Shown: positions 1-9,007 of the stretch, one piece after another
How the letters are laid out: every line of letters starts with the position of its first letter
How positions within the stretch are numbered: position 1 is the stretch's first letter
Translations under genes and position numbers: made by a program
Assembly: GCA_029266835.1 (NCBI GenBank)
Contig: JAQSWD010000065.1
Location: forward strand, 1-54,654
Direction: 5' to 3'
Source: Steroidobacteraceae bacterium
Lineage (GTDB): Bacteria; Pseudomonadota; Gammaproteobacteria; Steroidobacterales; Steroidobacteraceae
Length of the DNA stretch: 54,654 nt
The notes under the pieces: generated by a model
The model's database searches: none
The model's input: the letters and a program-made list of their open reading frames with translations, nothing else
Told to the model about the DNA's origin: nothing

Positions 1-944
1 CCGCGCTGTTCCCGCGACAGGTGCGACAAGGCCTCGTCGGGTGACGAGAAGACATAGTGCGCGAAGATGTGGCGCCAGATCTCCCGCTGCGCCGGCGGCA
101 GATCGCGCAGCGCCAGCACGCCATGAAGCATGGCGTCGAACGGCGAACCCACCGGGCGCGCTTCATTCCACCAGTAGTTCACCAGCACGTTGAATGGCGT
201 CAGGGATTCGACGTGATGCCACCACGCGTAGGGAATGAAGATCGCATCGCCGGGCTCGAGTTCCGCGCTGCGCGCGTGACGCAATGCTTCAGCGAACTTC
301 GGGAAACGATCCAGGTCCGGCGACTTGAGCGGCACCATGCTGAGGGGTGGACCCGAGACCGTGAACTCGATCGGCCCGACGTAGAGATTCCCGATCTGAT
401 CGGGCGGGAACAACGTGAAGCGGCGTTTTCCGCCGACCACGCAGGCGATGTTGCTAGACAGGTCGAAGTGGGTTTGCACGGTGAGTGCATTTCCGAGCCA
501 GACGCGCGGCTGCACCTGTGGCGGCAGCAGGGGCAGCGGATTCGCCTCGGCGAACCCCGGCATGTACTCGGGAGTGGGCGTGGATTCCACATACAAGGCC
601 GCGGGATTCGGATCGTCCACCTGCGCCAGCAACCGCTCGATGGTATGAGCAATAGTGGCGGGACGCCGCTCGAAGTTCAGCCCGCGCATGTCCTCGCGAT
701 AGAAGAACTGCCCGCGGATCGCTGGCGGGCCCTCGAGCACGGCGACTTGTTTGCCCGCGTCCAGCCCGCGCAGGTAATCGCCGATTGCGCGCGACGATTG
801 CAGGGACGCACGCACCGCGGGCCAATCGGCGACGAGGTCCTTGAGCACCACGGGCTGATTCGCGGGCACGATCTCCTCGCGAAAGGTCTTGAGATCGACG
901 CCGTGGCGAACGAGTATTCCCGGTGCCGGATTTGGGACAGTCAT
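1..944 (-). CDS. cupin-like (cupin_8/JmjC-type) domain protein, C-terminus cut by window edge
   Basis: 314 codons are visible and the reading frame runs off the left edge. The protein resembles Fe(II)/2-oxoglutarate cupin_8 enzymes: an HFD motif (H159, D161) and a distal WWHHVES motif (H243/H244) would form the metal triad, followed by an aromatic NYWW strand. The start MTVPNPAPG aligns with that of the paralogue at 10111-11130, which supports it although no good Shine-Dalgarno is visible. Such proteins often sit beside carbohydrate uptake and TonB genes, and this one faces two sialate O-acetylesterases. The substrate is unknown. The start lies only 10 bp from the start of the divergent esterase gene, so its promoter must lie inside that gene. 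Confidence 0.85.
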   Translation of the reverse strand, partial: MTVPNPAPGILVRHGVDLKTFREEIVPANQPVVLKDLVADWPAVRASLQSSRAIGDYLRGLDAGKQVAVLEGPPAIRGQFFYREDMRGLNFERRPATIAHTIERLLAQVDDPNPAALYVESTPTPEYMPGFAEANPLPLLPPQVQPRVWLGNALTVQTHFDLSSNIACVVGGKRRFTLFPPDQIGNLYVGPIEFTVSGPPLSMVPLKSPDLDRFPKFAEALRHARSAELEPGDAIFIPYAWWHHVESLTPFNVLVNYWWNEARPVGSPFDAMLHGVLALRDLPPAQREIWRHIFAHYVFSSPDEALSHLSREQR

Positions 945-954
945 GGGAGGGGGG

Positions 955-2949
955 ATGGTACAGCGGTTGGCCCGAAGTCTGGGGCTGGGCCTGGTGCTTG
1001 CGCTGGGGAACGTCAGCCTGGCGCAAAGCCAGGTGCAACCTGGCACGCGCCTGATGGACGCATTGTTCGTCGATCATGCCGTGCTCCAGCGCGACCGTCC
1101 CATCGATGTCTACGGCCGCGCGGCCGCGGGGGAGCCTGTGACGGTGACGCTGGGCAATGCCACCGCCAACGCGCGCGCCGATGCGCATGGACGCTGGAGT
1201 GCGCAGCTTCCCGCGCTGGGCGCCGGTGGTCCGCACACGTTGACCGCGAGCAGCGGATCACGCCGCCAGATGGCCCGTGACATTCTCATCGGCGACGTGT
1301 GGTTGTGTTCCGGCCAGTCGAACATGGAGTTCGCGGTCCGCAGCACGCATGACGCCTACAACGAGGCGGCGCTGTCGGCGAATCCGCGCATCCGGTCAGT
1401 GAACATTCCGCGTGGCAGCAGTGCCGCGCCACGCGAAGACTTCGATACCGCGCTCGAATGGAAACTCGCCGCGCCCGGCAACACCGAGCATTTCTCCGCG
1501 GTCTGCTACTACTTCGTGCGCGAGCTGCAGAAGTCCGTCACCGATGCGGGACAGCCCGTTCCACAGGGAATCATCCACGCCAGCTGGGGCGGCAGCCGCA
1601 TCGAGCCGTGGATGAGCGAAGGCGCGTTGCGCCAGCAGCGCGGCTACGCGCCGGCGCTGAAGCTGCTGGGCGAATACCGCACCAGCAAGCCGCTGGCGTT
1701 CATGCACTGGGGCGACACCTGGCAGAAGTGGTGGACTTCGCAGGCGGCGACGGGCGGCAAACAACCCTGGCTGTCGGACGGCACTGGGGATGGCTGGAAA
1801 GCGGCGCCCGCGGTGCTCGACTACTGGGAAACCTGGGGCACGCCGGAGCTGTCGCGACGGGACGGCATGGTGTGGTTTCGTGCTCGCGTGAATCTCACCG
1901 CGGCGCAGGCGAAGCAGGCGGCGAAGCTGTCGATGGGGACCATCGACGATGTCGACGTCACCTGGGTGAACGGCCGCGCCGTGGGCAACACCTTCGGACT
2001 CGAGCCGCGCCTGTACGACCTGCCCGCCAAACTACTGAAGGCGGGCGACAACGTCGTCGTGAGCAACGTGCACGATTTCTGGGGCAACGGCGGTTTGTAC
2101 GGACCGGCCGCGGATCGCGCGCTGGTGTTGGCCGATGGCACGCGCGTGTCCCTCGCGAGCTGGGAATACCAGGTCGCGCCGCCCGATCTCTGGCCGCCGC
2201 ATGCGCCCTGGGAGACACTGAACGGCGTCAACGTGCTGTACAACGCCATGATTGCACCGCTCGGCAGGTACGGGTTGCGCGGCATCGCCTGGTACCAGGG
2301 CGAAGCCAATGGCGGCCTCGACGACGCGAAGAATTACGAAGCACTGCTGCGCGGATTGATGGCGGACTGGCGCCGCCAGTTCGGTGCGCCGCTGCCCTGG
2401 CTGGTGGTGCAGCTTGCCAGCTGGAATGCGCTGGCCACGTCGCCGGTAGATAGTGGCTGGGCGCGGCTGCGCGATGCACAGCGGCGCGCGGTGGCCGCCG
2501 ATGGCAACGCAGGCCTCGCGGTCACCATCGACATCGGCGACCGCGTCGACATCCATCCCATGAACAAGCAGGACGTGGGCAAGCGCCTGGCGCGCGCCGC
2601 GCGCCATGTCGTGTACGGAGAAAAGATTTCGCCGGCCGGGGCGCAGCCCGTGTCCGCACGGCGGGTCACTGAAGGTGTCCTCGTCACGCTGGGCGGTTTC
2701 GACGGCGAATTGAAGGTGATCGGGTCGAAGGACCCAGCTGGGTTCGAGCTTTGCGGAGCCACGCAGGAAAGCTGCCGGTTCGTGCGGTCGGAATTGCGTT
2801 CAGTGACGAAGGTGGGCGAGGTACTGCTCGCTGACGCCGCTGCGGCTTCGGCCACGCGCGTGCGTTTCTGCTGGGCCGATTCGCCGCTGTGCAACCTGTT
2901 CGACACCACCGGTTTGCCCGTCGGCCCCTTCGAACTGCCAATCAATTAA
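955..2949 (+). CDS. sialate O-acetylesterase family protein (first of tandem pair)
   Basis: 664-residue SGNH-type esterase expected to remove O-acetyl groups from sialic acid or other acetylated sugars. A signal peptide (residues 1 to about 25, ending SLAQS) points to export. The nucleophile Ser122 is in GQSNM, and the Asp/His pair is in DIHPMNK (D532, H534). A jelly-roll insertion lies between roughly residues 280 and 400. The ATG at 955 was chosen because a GGAGG lies just upstream and the signal peptide begins there; a longer reading from 889 would overlap the divergent cupin gene. It is followed 25 bp later by a paralogue with the same architecture. Actual substrate may be plant or microbial acetylated glycans. 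Confidence 0.88.
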   Translation: MVQRLARSLGLGLVLALGNVSLAQSQVQPGTRLMDALFVDHAVLQRDRPIDVYGRAAAGEPVTVTLGNATANARADAHGRWSAQLPALGAGGPHTLTASSGSRRQMARDILIGDVWLCSGQSNMEFAVRSTHDAYNEAALSANPRIRSVNIPRGSSAAPREDFDTALEWKLAAPGNTEHFSAVCYYFVRELQKSVTDAGQPVPQGIIHASWGGSRIEPWMSEGALRQQRGYAPALKLLGEYRTSKPLAFMHWGDTWQKWWTSQAATGGKQPWLSDGTGDGWKAAPAVLDYWETWGTPELSRRDGMVWFRARVNLTAAQAKQAAKLSMGTIDDVDVTWVNGRAVGNTFGLEPRLYDLPAKLLKAGDNVVVSNVHDFWGNGGLYGPAADRALVLADGTRVSLASWEYQVAPPDLWPPHAPWETLNGVNVLYNAMIAPLGRYGLRGIAWYQGEANGGLDDAKNYEALLRGLMADWRRQFGAPLPWLVVQLASWNALATSPVDSGWARLRDAQRRAVAADGNAGLAVTIDIGDRVDIHPMNKQDVGKRLARAARHVVYGEKISPAGAQPVSARRVTEGVLVTLGGFDGELKVIGSKDPAGFELCGATQESCRFVRSELRSVTKVGEVLLADAAAASATRVRFCWADSPLCNLFDTTGLPVGPFELPIN

Positions 2950-2974
2950 TGGGGTCAGGCCTGAGGAGCGCAGA

Positions 2975-4945
2975 ATGATTCGATTCGGATTGAAGCTGGC
3001 GGCAGTCGCGTCGCTGGCCATTTGTGGGGTTGCGATCGCGGCGGATGCGCCGCCCGCGAAGCCGCTGTTGGGCCCGCTGTTCGTGGACCACGCCGTCCTG
3101 CAGCGCGACCGTCCCCTCAACTTGTGGGGCGAAGCCGCGCCAGGCCAGCAGGTCACCGTCACGTTGGCGGACCAGAGCATCGTCGCCACCGCCGATGTGA
3201 ACGGCCGTTGGCGCGCGCAACTGGCGGCCATGCCGCCAGGCGGTCCCCACGTGCTCAGCGCACGCGCGGGCGATCGCGAGCAGAAGGTCAGCGATGTGCT
3301 CATCGGCGACGTGTGGCTGTGCACCGGCCAGTCCAACATGGTGTGGAGCGTGCGAGCTTCGCTGAACGGGCGCGCGGAAGTGGCGGCCTCGGCCAACAAC
3401 GGCATCCGCCAGATCACCGTGCCCATGGTCAGCAGCGCCTCGCCACGCGCCGATTTCGACAAGCCGCTGGAATGGAAGATCGCGGGCCCCGACACCACCG
3501 GTGATTTCTCCGCCACTTGCTATTTCTTCACACGCGAGCTCGCCAAGGTGCAGCCCGTGCCGCAGGGCATGATCGTCTCCGCCTGGGGCGGTTCGAAGAT
3601 CCAGCCATGGATGAGCGAAGCCGCCATCCGCTCGCTGGGCGGCTACGACGAGCAGCTTGCCGTGCTGGAAGCCTATCGCGGCGATGCCGCCGCCGCCGCG
3701 CAGCGTTGGGGCGAGGTGTGGCAACGCTGGTGGCTGGGCCAGACCACCGTCACGCGCGGCACCACGCCCTGGGTCTCGGGCCGTGACTCCGGGAGCTGGC
3801 AGCCCGCGCCCGCGGAGCTCACGCCCTGGGAAAGCTGGGACGTGCCCGAGCTCGCCACCTACAACGGCATGGTCTGGTATCGCGCTCGCGTCAAGCTCAC
3901 CGCGGCCCAGGCCAAGCTACCGGCGACGCTGTCGCTGGGTGTGGTCGACGAGGTGGACCTCACCTGGGTGAACGGCCGCGTCATCGGCAGCAGTGGTTGC
4001 TGCCCGGAGCGCAATTACGCCGTGCCGCCCGGATTGCTCAAGGCCGGCGACAACCTGGTCGTGGTCAACGATCTCGACACCTGGCAGAGCGGCGGAATGT
4101 ACGGGCCGGCAGAGAAGCGCGCGCTGGTGTTCGCCGATGGCACGCGCGTGCCGATCTCCGGTTGGGAATGGCAGATCGCGCCCGCCGGCCTCGACACGCC
4201 GCTGCGTTCGCCGTGGGAGGCGACCGCCGGCGTCTCGATGATCTACAACGCCATGATCGCGCCGCTGCGCAACTACTCGCTGCGCGGCGTGGCCTGGTAC
4301 CAGGGCGAATCCAACGTGTCGGTGCCGGAGGGCAAACGCTATCAGGCGCAGCTCGCCGCGCTCATGGCCGACTGGCGCCGCCAGTTCGAGGCGGCGCTGC
4401 CTTTCCTCGTCGTGCAGCTCGCGAACCACGGCCCGATGGCGCCGAAACCCGTGGAGAGCGGCTGGGCGCTGACCCGCGAAGCGCAACGCCGCGCGGTGGA
4501 CGCCGATGGCAATGCCGGCCTCGCGGTCATCATCGACATCGGCAACCGCGATGACGTCCACCCCACGAACAAGCAGGACGTGGGTCGTCGGCTGGCGCGC
4601 GCCGCGCGCCACGTGGTGTTCGGCGAGAAGATCTCGCCCTCGGGCGCGCAACCGGCGGCCGCGAAGCGACAGGGCGAGACGGTGGAAATCACTCTGGCGG
4701 ATTTCGAGGGTGACCTCGTGGTCTACAGCTCGAAAGATCCTTCCGCGTTCGAACTGTGCGGCGCGGCCGAAGGGTCCTGCCGTTTCGTGAGCGCGCGACT
4801 CGAGGCTGGTGGAAAAGTGATGTTGGACGCCCGCGGCATTGCCGCGCCCACGCGCGTGCGCTATTGCTGGGCCGACTCGCCGCTGTGCAACCTCTATGAC
4901 GGCGCGTCGCTGCCCGTGGGGCCGTTCGAAGTGCCGGTGAACTAG
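2975..4945 (+). CDS. sialate O-acetylesterase family protein (second of tandem pair)
   Basis: 656-residue paralogue of the preceding gene, with closely similar sequence throughout (GPLFVDHAVLQRDRP near the N-terminus, WADSPLCNL near the C-terminus). A signal peptide ends at about AIAADA. Ser120 in GQSNM and H529 in DVHPTNK are the predicted catalytic residues. The start has a GAGGAG ribosome site 6 bases upstream. Tandem copies suggest duplication with possible specialisation for different acetyl positions or glycans, which is inference. The TAG stop overlaps the stop of the convergent histidine kinase gene within a shared CTAG. Confidence 0.88.
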   Translation: MIRFGLKLAAVASLAICGVAIAADAPPAKPLLGPLFVDHAVLQRDRPLNLWGEAAPGQQVTVTLADQSIVATADVNGRWRAQLAAMPPGGPHVLSARAGDREQKVSDVLIGDVWLCTGQSNMVWSVRASLNGRAEVAASANNGIRQITVPMVSSASPRADFDKPLEWKIAGPDTTGDFSATCYFFTRELAKVQPVPQGMIVSAWGGSKIQPWMSEAAIRSLGGYDEQLAVLEAYRGDAAAAAQRWGEVWQRWWLGQTTVTRGTTPWVSGRDSGSWQPAPAELTPWESWDVPELATYNGMVWYRARVKLTAAQAKLPATLSLGVVDEVDLTWVNGRVIGSSGCCPERNYAVPPGLLKAGDNLVVVNDLDTWQSGGMYGPAEKRALVFADGTRVPISGWEWQIAPAGLDTPLRSPWEATAGVSMIYNAMIAPLRNYSLRGVAWYQGESNVSVPEGKRYQAQLAALMADWRRQFEAALPFLVVQLANHGPMAPKPVESGWALTREAQRRAVDADGNAGLAVIIDIGNRDDVHPTNKQDVGRRLARAARHVVFGEKISPSGAQPAAAKRQGETVEITLADFEGDLVVYSSKDPSAFELCGAAEGSCRFVSARLEAGGKVMLDARGIAAPTRVRYCWADSPLCNLYDGASLPVGPFEVPVN

Positions 4946-7065
4946 GCGCGCGGGAGCTTCGCGCCGAGCCGAACGAGCAGCTCGGTCAGCTCAGTCGGGT
5001 CCGCCGGCTTGGTGAGGTGCGCGTCGAACCCCGCCGACAGCGCGCGCTGCTTGTCGGCGTCCTGGCCCCAGCCACTCACCGCGATGATTGCGATGTCGTC
5101 GCCGTGCGTGGCGCGGATCCTGCGGCAGGCGGTGTATCCGTCCATGACGGGCATGCCGATGTCCAGCAGGATGGCTCGCGGCCGGAATTTCGGGATGAGA
5201 TCGATCGCCTCGCTCGCGGAGTACGCCGTGTGAGTCTTCGCCCCCGCGAATTCCACCAGCATCGCCATCGAATCCGCGGCGTCGTGATTGTCGTCCACCA
5301 CCAGCACGCGCAGGTCGTGCAGCGAACTCGTGGACTCGGGTGACTGGGTCGGCTGCGCGGAGGAGTCCTCGTCGAGAGGCAGCGTGATCTGGAACTCGCA
5401 GCCTTTGCCCGGGCCTTCGCTCCTGGCCTCGATGCGCCCGCCGTGCATTTCGAGCAATTTGCGCGCGATCGACAGCCCCAGCCCGAGACCGCCCTCGTGC
5501 GATTGGGTCCGGGCTTCCGATCGCGAAAAGGAATCGAAGATGCCGGGCAACTGCGCGGCGTCGATGCCCCTGCCGGTGTCGAGTACGCGGAGCATCAGGG
5601 TGTCGGCTTCCGCCCCGGCCTGTCGTTTCCCGATGATGGAAATGCTGCCGCCGGGCGGCGTGAATTTCACCGAGTTGTGCAGCAGGTTGGAGATCACCTG
5701 CGAGAGCCGGGTGGCATCGGCGTGTAGATAGACCTCGGGATGCGGCAGGTCCACGCGCAACGCATGGCCGCCGGTTTCGATGGCGCGCCGTTGCGCGTCG
5801 ACGGCGTTGCCGACCACCGATGAGAGCGCCACCCGCTCCCGCTTGAGCTCGAATTTTCCGGCGGCGATGCGCGCAACGTCGAGCAGATCGTCGATGAGAC
5901 GGACCATGTGCGTCATCTGCCGCTCCATCATCGGACGCACGGTCTCGATGAGATCGGGACGCGCGGCCGCGCTCTTGAGCAGTTCGATGCCGGTGCGGAT
6001 CGGCACCAGCGGATTGCGCAGCTCGTGCGCGAGGACGGCGATGAACTCGTCCTTGCGGCGGTCGGCTTCGCGCAAGGCGTCTTCTTTCTGCACGCGCTCT
6101 ATCAGGTCGGCGGCCTGCCGGGCCAGCAGGTCGAGGAAATGGAGCTCGCGGTCTTCGAGCCGCCGGTCCGTGCACCAGTGCGTCGAGAACATGCCCAGCA
6201 ACCGTCCGGATCGACTCACCAGCGGGGTCGACTGCGCCGACAGCAACCCCAGCTCGGCGTGCATCCGCATTTCGCCCGACGGGTCCTGATCGGGCGCGAC
6301 GTCGAATCGCATGAATACTCTTTCGCGGGATGCGAGCGCACGCCCGCAGGGTGAATCCGAGGAGGCGTCCACTCGCGCGAAGTAGCTGGTCATCGCGGCC
6401 GGGAACCCGCGGGTGGCGGCGAGAGTGAGCTCGCGGGTCCGCTCATCGAGCAACTGGATGGTGCCCGCCTGGGCGCGCATCATCGCGATGGCCGCGTCGA
6501 GAATGTCCTCGAACAGCTGGCGCGTATCGCCCTCGTGGGTCCGGCGCGTCGCCAGGTCGCGCAGCAGCGTGGTATCGCGGAGGTCGGCTGCCAGCGCCTC
6601 GCGGCTGCGCTTCGCCTCGGTGACGTCCCTCACCACGGAAACGGAACCGATGATCTCGCCACCCGCGTTTCGTACCGGCGAGGCGTTCACGTGTCGATGG
6701 CGCAGCTCGCCGGTGCGGGGTGTCCGTACCACGTGCTCCTCCTGCGAGATGACTTCACCCCGCAAGGCGCGCAGCGGCGGAGCTTCTTCGAGAGGTCGAG
6801 GGCTGCCGTCGGGCCGCAGGACCTGGAGCTTGCCCACGAGTTCTTCGACGCGCACGCCGGCGATGTGGTCGTGGCCGAATTCGCGCAACGCGGCCGGGTT
6901 GGCATACGTGTAGCGCTGTGAGACGTCCGTGAAATAGACCTCATCGGTCATCGCGTTGAGAACCGCGGTGAGCCATTCGACGGTCAGTTTTTCGTCGTCG
7001 TGCGGCGCGTCGCGCGGCGTGGCCAGATCGACGTCGGAGGAGAACTGTTTCCTGTCGACGCTCAC
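4942..7065 (-). CDS. hybrid sensor histidine kinase/response regulator (PAS-GAF-HisKA-HATPase-REC)
   Basis: 707 residues with no transmembrane segment, so probably a cytoplasmic sensor. Domain order: PAS at about 30-150, GAF at about 165-325, HisKA with phospho-accepting H347 in LAHELRNP, HATPase with N box near NLLHNSVKF (460-467) and G boxes GRGID and GGLGLGL, then a C-terminal receiver with DD at 591-592 and phospho-acceptor D635 in LLDIGMPVMDG. Start is a GTG. No DNA-binding output domain is present, so the receiver must pass phosphate on or act by binding a partner. The signal is unknown. It is convergent with the esterase genes and need not be related to them. Confidence 0.92.
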   Translation of the reverse strand: MSVDRKQFSSDVDLATPRDAPHDDEKLTVEWLTAVLNAMTDEVYFTDVSQRYTYANPAALREFGHDHIAGVRVEELVGKLQVLRPDGSPRPLEEAPPLRALRGEVISQEEHVVRTPRTGELRHRHVNASPVRNAGGEIIGSVSVVRDVTEAKRSREALAADLRDTTLLRDLATRRTHEGDTRQLFEDILDAAIAMMRAQAGTIQLLDERTRELTLAATRGFPAAMTSYFARVDASSDSPCGRALASRERVFMRFDVAPDQDPSGEMRMHAELGLLSAQSTPLVSRSGRLLGMFSTHWCTDRRLEDRELHFLDLLARQAADLIERVQKEDALREADRRKDEFIAVLAHELRNPLVPIRTGIELLKSAAARPDLIETVRPMMERQMTHMVRLIDDLLDVARIAAGKFELKRERVALSSVVGNAVDAQRRAIETGGHALRVDLPHPEVYLHADATRLSQVISNLLHNSVKFTPPGGSISIIGKRQAGAEADTLMLRVLDTGRGIDAAQLPGIFDSFSRSEARTQSHEGGLGLGLSIARKLLEMHGGRIEARSEGPGKGCEFQITLPLDEDSSAQPTQSPESTSSLHDLRVLVVDDNHDAADSMAMLVEFAGAKTHTAYSASEAIDLIPKFRPRAILLDIGMPVMDGYTACRRIRATHGDDIAIIAVSGWGQDADKQRALSAGFDAHLTKPADPTELTELLVRLGAKLPRA

Positions 7066-7116
7066 GTGAAACTCACGTCCATTTCAGGGAGCGGCAGCGT
7101 AGCAGAGCAGACGGGC

Positions 7117-7148
7117 GCCAGCCTGTAAGCAACTTCTTACAGGCTGGC
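7117..7148. repeat. 13-bp perfect inverted repeat (stem-loop) between two minus-strand genes
   Basis: Arms 7117-7129 and 7136-7148 are exact reverse complements with a 6-base loop. On the minus strand it lies after the oxidoreductase stop and before the histidine kinase start. There is no T-run after it in either direction, so it is not a classic intrinsic terminator. It may be a weak terminator, a transcript-stabilising hairpin or a regulatory site. Confidence 0.6.
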
Positions 7149-7185
7149 GTGCATTACAGAATGCGGCGCGAAGGCGCCGTCAGGC

Positions 7186-8241
7186 TCAACCGAAGGTGAC
7201 GGGTCGGCCTTTCTTGATGGACTCGTACACCGCCATCAGGAACTTCACGTCCGCCACGCCCATCTCGCCCGAGACCTTGGTCTGGCGCTTGTTGATGACG
7301 CACTCGGCGAAGTCGTCGAGCTCGGTGGCGACCGGGCCATCGCTGCGGCGACCGCGGTTGCCGTTGTAGTAGTAAGCCGGGTCGAGGCCGAACCAGCCGC
7401 GCGTGGTGCCCACGCGGAAGCCCTGGAATCCATTCGCGCCATAGGTGCTGGTGCAGTTGGCCGTGACGCCGCTGGGGAATTTCATGATCCAGGTAATGGT
7501 CTCGTCCACTTCCTTGAACTTGACGCTGTCGGTTTTCACTTCGGCGGCCGAGATCCAGATCGGGTCTTCACCGGTGATCATGCGCGCGGTCTGCAGGCAG
7601 TAGATGCCCACGTCCATGAGCGCGCCGCCACCGGCGAGGTCGTGCTTCAGGCGCCACTGCGTGGGGTCGCCGATGGCGAAGCCGAAGTTGGCGTCGATGA
7701 TGCGCACATCACCCAATACCTTCTCGCGCGCCAGCCGCACGCATTCGAGGTTGTTGGGTTCGAACTGCAGGCGGTAACCCACGCCGAGCTGCACGCCGGC
7801 CTTCTTGCAGATGTCCACGATCTGCTGTGCGCGCTCGGTGTTGATCTCCAGCGGCTTCTCGCAGAACACGTGTTTGCCGGCTTCGGCCGCCACTTTTGCG
7901 TCCCGCAGGTGCAGGGCATTCGGCGTGACCACGTAGACGATGTCGATATCCTTGTTCTTCGACATCGTGTGCATGTTGTCGTAGTTGTAGATAGCGTTCG
8001 CCGGCAGGTTGTACTTCTTCTGCCATTCGGCGGCCTTGGAAGGCGTGCCGGTGACGATGCCCGCCAGGCGGCAATTGCGCGTCTTGAGCAGCGCCGGCGC
8101 GATCTGCTTTTCGGACAGGCTGCCCAGGCCGACCAGCGCCACGCCCAGTTTTTTCTGCGTCTGGGCGAAGCTGATATTGCTGGCGGCGGCCGCCAGGGCT
8201 GCCGACTGGATGATGAATCGACGGCGCGAATGTTCAGTCAC
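7186..8241 (-). CDS. exported Gfo/Idh/MocA family NAD(P)-dependent oxidoreductase
   Basis: 351 residues. The Rossmann domain starts at KLGVALVGLGSLS, and CEKPLEIN carries the conserved Lys of the family active site; the C-terminal half (from about AGGGALMDVGIY) is the typical alpha/beta substrate domain. The N-terminus TEHSRRRFIIQSAALA looks like a twin-arginine signal, as in periplasmic glucose-fructose oxidoreductase. I chose the GTG at 8241 because it places the Arg-rich motif at the N-terminus and follows an AAGGGG sequence; an ATG at 8304 would add 21 residues before the signal. Substrate is probably a sugar or cyclitol, fitting the nearby esterases, but this is not shown by sequence. 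Confidence 0.85.
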   Translation of the reverse strand: MTEHSRRRFIIQSAALAAAASNISFAQTQKKLGVALVGLGSLSEKQIAPALLKTRNCRLAGIVTGTPSKAAEWQKKYNLPANAIYNYDNMHTMSKNKDIDIVYVVTPNALHLRDAKVAAEAGKHVFCEKPLEINTERAQQIVDICKKAGVQLGVGYRLQFEPNNLECVRLAREKVLGDVRIIDANFGFAIGDPTQWRLKHDLAGGGALMDVGIYCLQTARMITGEDPIWISAAEVKTDSVKFKEVDETITWIMKFPSGVTANCTSTYGANGFQGFRVGTTRGWFGLDPAYYYNGNRGRRSDGPVATELDDFAECVINKRQTKVSGEMGVADVKFLMAVYESIKKGRPVTFG

Positions 8242-8361
8242 TGGAAACCCCTTCGATGAGATTGGATCGCTATCGGCAGGCACGAAGTCTAGCCCGAGGC
8301 CCAAGAAAATCTAACCCTTGGCTCGTTGCGTAACCTGGCCACCCCCTGCACAGTGACGCGC

Positions 8362-9006
8362 ATGCTCGGCATTCACCATTACTGGCTGTTCATCGCCACC
8401 GCAATCCTGCTCATCATCACCCCAGGGCAGGACACGTTTTTCATCCTGGGGCGCAGCTTGTCGGGAGGGCGGCAGGCCGGAATCGCCGCCGCTCTGGGAG
8501 TCAGCGCAGGGACCGTGGTGCACACCGTGCTCGCGGCACTCGGCCTGTCGGCGCTGCTCGCCACATCTCCCAATGCCTTCATGGCGGTCAAGCTCGCGGG
8601 CGCCACCTATCTCGTCTACATCGGCGTGCGTGCCTTGTGGAGCAGGGCCAGCGGGATTCCCGGAGAGGTCAGCGGAGAAAATGGTCGCGATTCTGCGCAT
8701 GCCAGCCGTGTCGCATTCCGGCAGGGCGTTCTGACCAATCTGCTCAATCCCAAGGTCGCGTTGTTCTTCCTGGCGCTGCTGCCGCAATTCATCGAGGCGG
8801 GGTCGGCGAACAAGGTCGGCGCATTCCTCGCGCTGGGGCTGTCCTTCGTGGCCATGGGCCTGGTCTGGTGCGTGATGCTGGCCATTGCCGCGGCCAGCCT
8901 GCGCGGGCTGTTCCTGCGCAGGCCTTCGATGTCGACCTTGCTCAACCGGTTCGCCGGCGCCGTGTTCATCGGGCTCGGCATCAAGTTGGCCACCTCGCGG
9001 CAGTAG
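8362..9006 (+). CDS. LysE family translocator (amino acid/metabolite exporter)
   Basis: 214 residues with about six hydrophobic segments. It has the family hallmarks: TPGQDTFFILGRSLSGG after the first membrane helix, and LLNPKVALFFLALLPQF in the middle. Relatives export amino acids such as homoserine, threonine or lysine across the inner membrane; the substrate here cannot be read from sequence. The ATG at 8362 was preferred over an upstream TTG at 8326 because it starts directly before the first helix. The next gene begins 1 base after its stop, so the two are likely translationally coupled. Confidence 0.9.
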   Translation: MLGIHHYWLFIATAILLIITPGQDTFFILGRSLSGGRQAGIAAALGVSAGTVVHTVLAALGLSALLATSPNAFMAVKLAGATYLVYIGVRALWSRASGIPGEVSGENGRDSAHASRVAFRQGVLTNLLNPKVALFFLALLPQFIEAGSANKVGAFLALGLSFVAMGLVWCVMLAIAAASLRGLFLRRPSMSTLLNRFAGAVFIGLGIKLATSRQ

Positions 9007-9007
9007 C

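Noticed and set aside
57-1280. Long plus-strand open frame opposite the left-edge cupin gene
   Set aside because: It is antisense to a clear cupin_8 protein and overlaps the esterase; its product is Arg-rich with no domain, typical of false frames in GC-rich DNA.
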